Made by a program: the position numbers and the translations under genes. Under the pieces are notes generated by a model that had not been told where the DNA came from, did not search any database, and worked only from the letters and a program-made list of their open reading frames with translations. Of a stretch of 45,494 bases of DNA, positions 39,122-45,494 are shown piece by piece. Each line of letters starts with the position of its first letter. The first letter of the stretch is position 1. Source of the DNA: Nemertoderma westbladi (taxonomy: Eukaryota; Xenacoelomorpha; Nemertodermatida; Nemertodermatidae); the NCBI GenBank assembly GCA_032718475.1, contig JAUCBJ010007465.1, forward strand, positions 1-45,494, given 5' to 3'.

Positions 39122-41839
39122 ATGTCAGACAGTCTACTTTCTGGCAGTCAGCCAGCGACGGCACCTGGCCAGGTTGAACCCGGGGTTCAACCCGCCACTG
39201 GCGGGGCAGCAATGGCTGCCCCAGCTACAGCCTCGAGTCCCTTCTTGGACTTGAGCAACCCGGTATCGGGGCGCGGCAGCCCCGTGGGCCCGAGCTCCCG
39301 GGAATCCCCGCCTATCCCGTCGACGGAAGAATCCGTCGGGCGGCCGGCCGGGACCACGACACCCGATGAAACACGGACGTGGATAGACGAGTTAATCACG
39401 GCAACGACGCAGTCACTCCCGACTGAGTTACCACAACGAGGAGAACCGCCATCACCTCCCGCCGGTCCGGCACGGTTCCCAGAGGAACACCAACGCCGGG
39501 AGAGATCGAGATCACCTCCCTCCAGACCGGAGCCGGCGATAGATGACGACAAGGGAAGCGGGGTGGACCCAGACCGGGAACCCTCGCAATTAATCCCAGC
39601 ACTACCCAAACATCCAGCCCGAGGACGCTCGCGAGAAAGAGGCGATCGGACGAACCCGATGGGACGGCCCAACGGGACAACGAACCGGAGGAAGCTCCGT
39701 TCTTCCTCGGACCCCAACCGGCCCCCAGCGCAGCTTGACACAGGGGTGATCGAGCGAGCGGGGCGACAGTTTCGATTACAGCGAAGACGATTGGAGACCT
39801 GGGCGACTGCCGGACGACCGGATATCGACCTGGCGGCAGCCCTAGAAGTAGTCAACGATTACCTCAGGATTCTTGGAGAGCAAGGCGCCGAGGAGGAAGC
39901 CAAACACTGGGAGACGGACATCGGGGGAATATTGGACGATGCGTTTGATAAATGTTTATTCAATCAACAGGTAAGGGTGGGAAACATTTTTATAGGGATA
40001 CCCAGCCAGCCACAAAACGGCTGGACTGGCATAACCCTAGCCGGTGACGGCATAGACCAGGATGAGATACAACCTGGGGACAGTGCGAGTCAGCCGCGTG
40101 GTTCAAATTCGAACGCGTCTGACTCCATTCAAAACCGAGTGGAGTATGAAGAGGCTCTCTTTGAGATGGAAAGGCTCGACCGAGAGGAAACTCTTGAGCG
40201 AGAATTAATGAACCAAAAACTTGAATGTGAGAGGGTTGCGAGTGAGACGGCCCAGAGAGCGAGTGAGACGGCCCAGAGAGTGATTGAGGCGGCCCAACGA
40301 GCGAATAGGGAGGCCGATGAGGCGGCCCAACGAGCGAATAGGGAGGCCGATGAGGCGGCCCGACGAGCGGACCGCGAGGAGATAGCGAGAGAGAAATTGC
40401 GGGCTGATAATAAAGTGAGAGATGAGGCGCGTTTATTAGCGATACGTAAGTTAGCGATGGCGCAAGCGCGCGGGGTGAAGGGGGGCTCCACTGCGGGTAG
40501 CGGTGTGGGGTCCAGAGTGAGCAATAACAGTGTACGTTCAGCGAGAGCGAGTCCGGGCCGACGAACTAGCGAACTGAGCAGACCCGCCTCGGTAATAGGG
40601 CTCCATAAGGGCCCAGCTCATCCGGCTAGAAAACAGCCGGTTGGGCCGGGTGGAGCCCGTGTGACAGGGAGTGGTGAATTTGGGGGTGTACCGGTAGGAG
40701 TAGCTGCAGCAACTATAGCACCCACAGTAAGCACCCCACCGATAGTTGTAGTACCTACGGTAGTAACTACACACACCACTACACCTACTATAAGCACTAC
40801 ACCTAATATAATTCCCACAGTTATAAGAGGAACGAGTTTTTACGGCGGCCCGGGTATTTTTACGGGTCCGCCTCCGCCTGGTGCTACCAGGAAGGGCGGC
40901 CCGGGTATTTTTACGGGTCCGCCTCCGCCTGGCGCAGCCAGGATCACAGCGATACAGGAGCTGCCTCCGGCTGCCATGAAACCTCCCCAGGTAGCGCCGG
41001 CCGTAGTGGTCGTCGATACCGACGAGGTAAACGAACCGAGAGGAACAGCAATGTATTACCCCACCCAGAATCGGGGTGGGCTCCCAGCAGAGGAGGCGAC
41101 ACAGGGGGAGCGAGAAGGACAGCTCCAGGTTGGACAGGGGGAGCCCGCAGTAGGGTTCCGAGTAACACAGGGGGAGGTAGACACCGCCTCCACACACACA
41201 CAGAGCCACGCCTCGAGGGAGGCGGACCACCAGGGTTTAAGAGTGCTAACCTCCCTCAAACTTCTGCAAGATAATACTGGTAAGTTAATTATCGCAGAAC
41301 AAGGGGAACAGGGAAGTTCCCCTACGGCGAACTCGAGGGGACTCCGAGTAGGGGCCCCAGAATTCGCGCCGGCGGTAGACAATACCGCCAGCCGGGGGAG
41401 AGTGAACAGACAGAGCGGGACCGTCGGCTTTGCACCGCGGACGGCCCCGACAATCAGTGAGACTGCAGCCCGAGCAGGGGACCTGCAGACGGACAGAGGG
41501 GACGGACGGGAGTCGGCCTCCGAGAGGCCCGACGCAACCGCCCACAGGGGTAGGCCAGAGTCGAGGTATCTGGCGGAGCTCTGCAGAAAAGGGGGCTCAC
41601 CGAGCCCCCCCCCCCACGAACAACAATGCGTTCATTTGGAAATTCTGAATGGCCCCAACAGAATTCCATATATGAAAGTACAACTCACCCAGACCCTCCC
41701 CCTTCAGGGAGGCGAACGGGCGAGTCCCCAGCTAGAGAACAATACCCGGATTACCCACGGCCGGGAAGTCGGTTGGGTGAGCCGGGGTTTGAGCTACCTC
41801 CGCTTGCGTACCCTACCAACGGTGTCGGACGGTATATAG
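39122..41839 (+). CDS. BEL/Pao Gag, N-terminal part (up to a frame break)
   Basis: 905 codons from the ATG at 39122. The start is Pro/Ser/Arg-rich and low in complexity. A coiled-coil-like stretch follows (about residues 340-454), built from tandem 33-bp units encoding AAQRANREADE and 24-bp units encoding SETAQR.. A Thr/Pro-rich zone then carries an exact 51-bp repeat encoding GGPGIFTGPPPPGA (starting 40844 and 40895). After the C tract at 41605-41615 this frame probably no longer encodes the true protein: the plausible Gag sequence continues in the -1 frame, while this frame ends at a TAG (41837-41839). The protein would form the particle shell; the coiled coil likely drives assembly. Minus-strand frames of up to 230 codons over this DNA are GC-driven shadows. 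Confidence 0.75.
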   Translation: MSDSLLSGSQPATAPGQVEPGVQPATGGAAMAAPATASSPFLDLSNPVSGRGSPVGPSSRESPPIPSTEESVGRPAGTTTPDETRTWIDELITATTQSLPTELPQRGEPPSPPAGPARFPEEHQRRERSRSPPSRPEPAIDDDKGSGVDPDREPSQLIPALPKHPARGRSRERGDRTNPMGRPNGTTNRRKLRSSSDPNRPPAQLDTGVIERAGRQFRLQRRRLETWATAGRPDIDLAAALEVVNDYLRILGEQGAEEEAKHWETDIGGILDDAFDKCLFNQQVRVGNIFIGIPSQPQNGWTGITLAGDGIDQDEIQPGDSASQPRGSNSNASDSIQNRVEYEEALFEMERLDREETLERELMNQKLECERVASETAQRASETAQRVIEAAQRANREADEAAQRANREADEAARRADREEIAREKLRADNKVRDEARLLAIRKLAMAQARGVKGGSTAGSGVGSRVSNNSVRSARASPGRRTSELSRPASVIGLHKGPAHPARKQPVGPGGARVTGSGEFGGVPVGVAAATIAPTVSTPPIVVVPTVVTTHTTTPTISTTPNIIPTVIRGTSFYGGPGIFTGPPPPGATRKGGPGIFTGPPPPGAARITAIQELPPAAMKPPQVAPAVVVVDTDEVNEPRGTAMYYPTQNRGGLPAEEATQGEREGQLQVGQGEPAVGFRVTQGEVDTASTHTQSHASREADHQGLRVLTSLKLLQDNTGKLIIAEQGEQGSSPTANSRGLRVGAPEFAPAVDNTASRGRVNRQSGTVGFAPRTAPTISETAARAGDLQTDRGDGRESASERPDATAHRGRPESRYLAELCRKGGSPSPPPHEQQCVHLEILNGPNRIPYMKVQLTQTLPLQGGERASPQLENNTRITHGREVGWVSRGLSYLRLRTLPTVSDGI

Positions 41840-44800
41840 ACCCCTTCGGACCGTCGGAGGAGCCCACGTCAACACGGGCGGACTCATCACCGCGCGTGTA
41901 CAATGACACAAACTCAACCCACGATAACGAGGCGGTTTCGACAGCGAAAATGCTCCACATTATACGTGAGCAGAATGAGCTGCCAAAATCCTTAGCCTTT
42001 AAATTCGATGGGAAACACCCCGAGGAATACATACAATTTCGGGCTCTGTTTTCCAACGAAATTCTAACAAAGGAAATGTCAGACACCCGCCGACTAACCT
42101 ATTTGGCGACTTATCTAGCGGGTGACCCGAGGAAACTCGTTAATCGTTTCCAGGGCCAGTTGAATGGGTTCAGGAAGGCCTGGAAGGCGATAGAGGATCG
42201 GTATGGCGATCCGGAACAGATCATTGATGACGCCATATTTCACCTCACTGATGGGGTGAGGGTTGAAACACCAGACGAGATGACCGAATACAGCGATCGA
42301 ATAAATCAGCTGATTAATTCCATCGAGACGATGGGCGAGACCTACCATCTCAAGGCGGGCGGGCTGCTGAATCAAGTGGTTGATGTACTACCACTACATC
42401 TGCGTCGCAGCTGGGCGCAGCAAGTGACAAAGATTACAGCTACGCAACATCGCCGAGCAACGCTAGGAGAATTTGCGGACTTCATGGAGTACAAGGCAGC
42501 GAGCGCTAATCAGCGCTGTCTAAAATACCCCAAGGATAAAGGGCGAAGTCGACAGGAACAAGGAGACCGTGGGAAAAGGGAATACCCCACGGGTCGTTTC
42601 AAATCCAATTGGAAGTCGAGCAATACCCAAAAATTCGCCTGTAACAACGTTGGGGACAACAACTACAGGGGTAGACTGTCGGAACCGGCGCATAATCGAG
42701 CGACGGGCCGATCGCCTTCGCGGGAGAGCAGTCGGGGCGGGTCGACCCCACCAACTAACAATCGACAGGTCCGCTTCGAGGAATCTAAAAGCGGAAGCGC
42801 CCCACCCACAGCGAGCAGGGGAAGTGGGCAATGGGTAAAAGATGTCTTCCATATAGACATCGGGGAGTTCCCTTTCAATGAAGAAAGGTATTGCCAGTTC
42901 CATAGGGGAACGTCTCACAGAACGATTGAGTGCAGAAACTGGCAGAAGATGGACGCCGACACACACAAGGCGTATGCTAGGAAGCATCACTTGTGTTGGA
43001 CTTGTGCCCGAACAGGGCACTCTGGGCGGGCATGCCCATACGATAGTAAGAACACAGAGGGGGACGGTAAGTCCACCGAGCAGCAGGCGCATAAACATGC
43101 GGATAGTAGGACAGCGGGGGAGAGGGTGGCCGATAAGCAGGTGGCCTTCCCTGTCTTCCCCATGAGACGGAGGTTGCGGAAACCACCGAAGATTAAACCC
43201 TATGTGTACCTGAGGATTGTTGCATTAGCGGTATGTGATAACCGCGGCCAGCAGGTAACCACTTTGGGGCTCTTAGACGGAGGTTCAGCGATAACGATGA
43301 TGGACAGAGTGGTTGCAGACCGCCTTCAAGTTAAACGAAGGAAGGCATTTATGCAACTTTGTACCATCGCCAACCCGGACAGAGACGTAGAGTACGACTT
43401 GATTCTATGTCGATTCAAATCTATTGTGACATATTCCCAATATAAGTCGGACCTTGTTGAAGCTCGGGTTCTACCCGAGCTCAACGTACCGGCAGACCGG
43501 CCCTCGGCCGATGAAATTCAACAATACACACACGCCCGAGGACTGAACTTTAACATACCCAATGACCTGGATGTACCCTATGTATCAGTACTCATTGGTA
43601 TAGATTGCCCAGGTTCTCACCGGCTACTGCAGCCTTCCATCGAAGGACCAGACCCCGAAAGGGACCCCCAGGTCATGCTAACCCCATATGGTTGGTGTAT
43701 GACGGGACCTGTAAAGGACATTGATGAGCAGCCCGACAGACACAGTGCAGGGCTGGCTAGACCAGTCTTCACCGTGGCCGGGAAAGGGCACCCCACCGAG
43801 TCTTCGGAACTCACATTGGAGGAGGTCCGAGAACGAGAGGAAGAAACCAGGCGCGACCTAGAAAGGCTCTATGACATAGATACCGAGGGCTTATATAACC
43901 CAGCCGTGGGCGCCTCACAGGCGGACAAGATATCGACCGATGTATTGAACAGGGAGATGATCTTGAGCGGCGGGCATTACTCAGCTCCAATGCTCTGGAA
44001 AGATCGAGCAGTACCCTTGGTTAACAATAGAACCATGGCGGAGATGAGACTCAACCGACTCAAACGGTCATTGACTAAACACCCTGACAAACACGAATTT
44101 GTTGAGAAACAGATTCAGAAGTATATAGACAAAGGGTGGGCCCGTAAACTCACGGCGGGGGCACCCGAGTCTCCTCGAACTTACTATCTGCCCCTACACG
44201 TTACCAAAGGGGCATCCAAGCTGCGACTGGTCAATGACGCAGCGGCGAAATACTTGGGTAAATCGCTTAATGACTACTTATTAGAGGGACCCAATGTTTT
44301 CAATAGCGGGGTTGACATCCTGCTAAGGTTCCGCATGGGCCTCTACGCCTTCACATGTGACGTAGAGGCCATGTTTCACCAGGTCTTCGTTTATGAAGAC
44401 GACGCGGACAGCCAGCGTTTCCTGTGGTATAGTGGGGATCAGCTGGACACAGCGCCGGAGGTGTACCAGATGTTGGTACATATCTTTGGGGCTAAGTGTT
44501 CTCCATGTGTGGCCACCACAGCACTACGACGCACTACCGCGAGTGAGTCGGTGGCTCCGCCAGTGAGAGACTTTATAACAAACGATTTTTATGTTGACGA
44601 TGGGATGAAGTCGGGTAACTCCGAAGCCGACCTCATCCAGCTGGCCATCACGGCCCGCGACTGCCTTTCCACGGGCGGTTTCAACCTTACCAAGTTCCGC
44701 TCCAACTCGCCCAAGTTCATGTATGCGATGGACAAGGAAGAGGGAAAGGTATCAGACCCGAGCGCCGACGATGACAATGGCGACCTCCTGGGGGGAGATA

Positions 44801-45494
44801 TGGGGCAGCCGGCCTCATACATCCCACCAGACTGTGCCAACCCGGAGACCACCTCGGCACTGGTAACATCAGACCCGAGTAAGCCAGACTCTCGGGTACT
44901 GGGCATCTCCTGGGAGAAAGCCTCAGACGTACTAGAATACAAGTTTAAGGCTCCTCTTCAGGTGGTACATACGAGGAGGGCCTACTTGTCTTTCATTTCA
45001 CGGATATATGACCCACTGGGCCTTGTGGCACCAAACATACTTGTAGGAAAACAGATTCTGAGGGAGGTGACTTTAGACAATGGAGCGTGGGATGCTCCGG
45101 TGTCTGCCAGGATGGCCGACAGGTGGAACGCCTGGTTAATGAGCCTGGAACAAATATCCCGTCTCATTATCCCACGGCCTTACTTTCCAAACGGGGACAT
45201 GGCAGCTGTAGAGCTACATGTGTTCGCGGACGCCTCCAGCGTGGGGTATGGGGCAGTTGCCTACTTGCATCAGCAGTCAGCCAAATACCGCCCACGTCTG
45301 GTCTATAGCAAAGCAAGGGTAGCACCCAAAGCACAGGCCACCATACCGCGCCTAGAACTAATGGCGTCGGTACTGGCCGTGCAGATGGCCCAGGTCATTA
45401 TAAGGGCCCTGGGGTGCATCGTACTAGTGAGATATTGGATTGATGCCACCACGGTGGTGTTATACATCAGCCACCCGAGTAGGCGATTCAAAGT
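41554..45494 (+). CDS. BEL/Pao Gag-Pol continuation: Gag core, protease, RT, RNase H (partial)
   Basis: This frame is open from 41554 to the window end without a stop. In order: a Gag core of the DUF1759 type (about 41990-42400, with RRLTYLATYLAGDPRKLV); zinc knuckles C-x2-H-x4-H-x4-C (42892-42933) and C-x2-C-x4-H-x4-C (42994-43035); an aspartic protease with the LLDGGS variant (Asp at 43276); the BEL segment ending YGWCMTGP (about 43710); RT with the first catalytic Asp in CDVEAMFHQV (44359) and YVDD (44590-44601); then RNase H with FADAS (Asp 45229), a Glu in PRLELMA (45355) and WIDATT (Asp 45442). Catalytic RT residues are intact. It is joined to the upstream Gag by a -1 frame change, most likely at the 11-C run. 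The integrase is beyond the window. Confidence 0.85.
41605..41615 (+). other. 11-C homopolymer at the Gag frame break
   Basis: Eleven consecutive C. The upstream Gag frame is sensible before it and the Pol-joined frame after it. A length change here (biological slippage, a programmed shift, or a sequencing error) is the simplest reason that the element is split into two frames. Confidence 0.7.

Larger units (their letters stand above)
39122..45494 (+). mobile_element. BEL/Pao LTR retrotransposon, GC-rich, runs off the window
   Basis: Gag-Pol of a second, clearly different BEL/Pao element: Gag core, zinc knuckles, protease, RT and the start of RNase H in the family's usual order. It is distinctly richer in GC than the AT-rich surroundings and the first BEL element. 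The integrase and 3' LTR would lie beyond 45494. Confidence 0.85.

Noticed and set aside
40538-41230. 230-codon minus-strand frame (and others at 39187-39855)
   Set aside because: GC-rich DNA leaves antisense frames open; the plus strand codes for Gag.

Overview
This is a window of metazoan (probably invertebrate) nuclear DNA. The evidence is GT-AG introns all in phase 1, a secreted-type small protein, and several animal-type retroelements: two BEL/Pao elements, an RTE-clade LINE, a CR1/jockey-like LINE tail and a further non-LTR reverse transcriptase. I cannot name the species. There are no bacterial operons, tRNAs, rRNAs or CRISPR arrays.

Layout. 1-149: AT-rich flank. 150-14268: a 14.1-kb BEL/Pao-type LTR element on the minus strand. 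Its two LTRs are about 2.5 kb (150-2625 and 11795-14268) and nearly identical. Its one long ORF (5868-10889) encodes Gag and protease only; reverse transcriptase, RNase H and integrase are missing. Decayed ORFs of unknown identity (2704-4225) lie in the env position. 14269-16065: a broken non-LTR reverse transcriptase on the minus strand, cut off exactly at the LTR edge. 16556-16893: the 3' coding tail of a CR1/jockey-like LINE on the plus strand.

17111-33268: the main find, a small host gene that simple ORF calling misses. Three short exons (17111-17198, 17822-18040, 33201-33268) join in one frame through canonical splice sites. They encode a 124-residue protein with an N-terminal signal-like segment, a seven-cysteine core and an acidic tail. 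Its second intron (15.16 kb) is about 99 percent filled by one minisatellite with a 44/47-bp unit, roughly 330 copies.

33960-37547: an RTE-clade LINE on the plus strand. It has a nearly complete endonuclease-RT ORF, but a catalytic-site Asp is replaced by His, and a 65-bp piece related to the env-position region of the first BEL element sits near its 3' end, flanked by a 33-bp duplication. 37548-39121: leader of the next element, with a 21-G run and hairpins. 39122-45494: a GC-rich BEL/Pao Gag-Pol on the plus strand, running off the window inside RNase H, with one frame break at an 11-C tract.

The retroelements do not work with the host gene; they surround it. The satellite lies inside its transcription unit, so any expression of the gene must cope with splicing across it.
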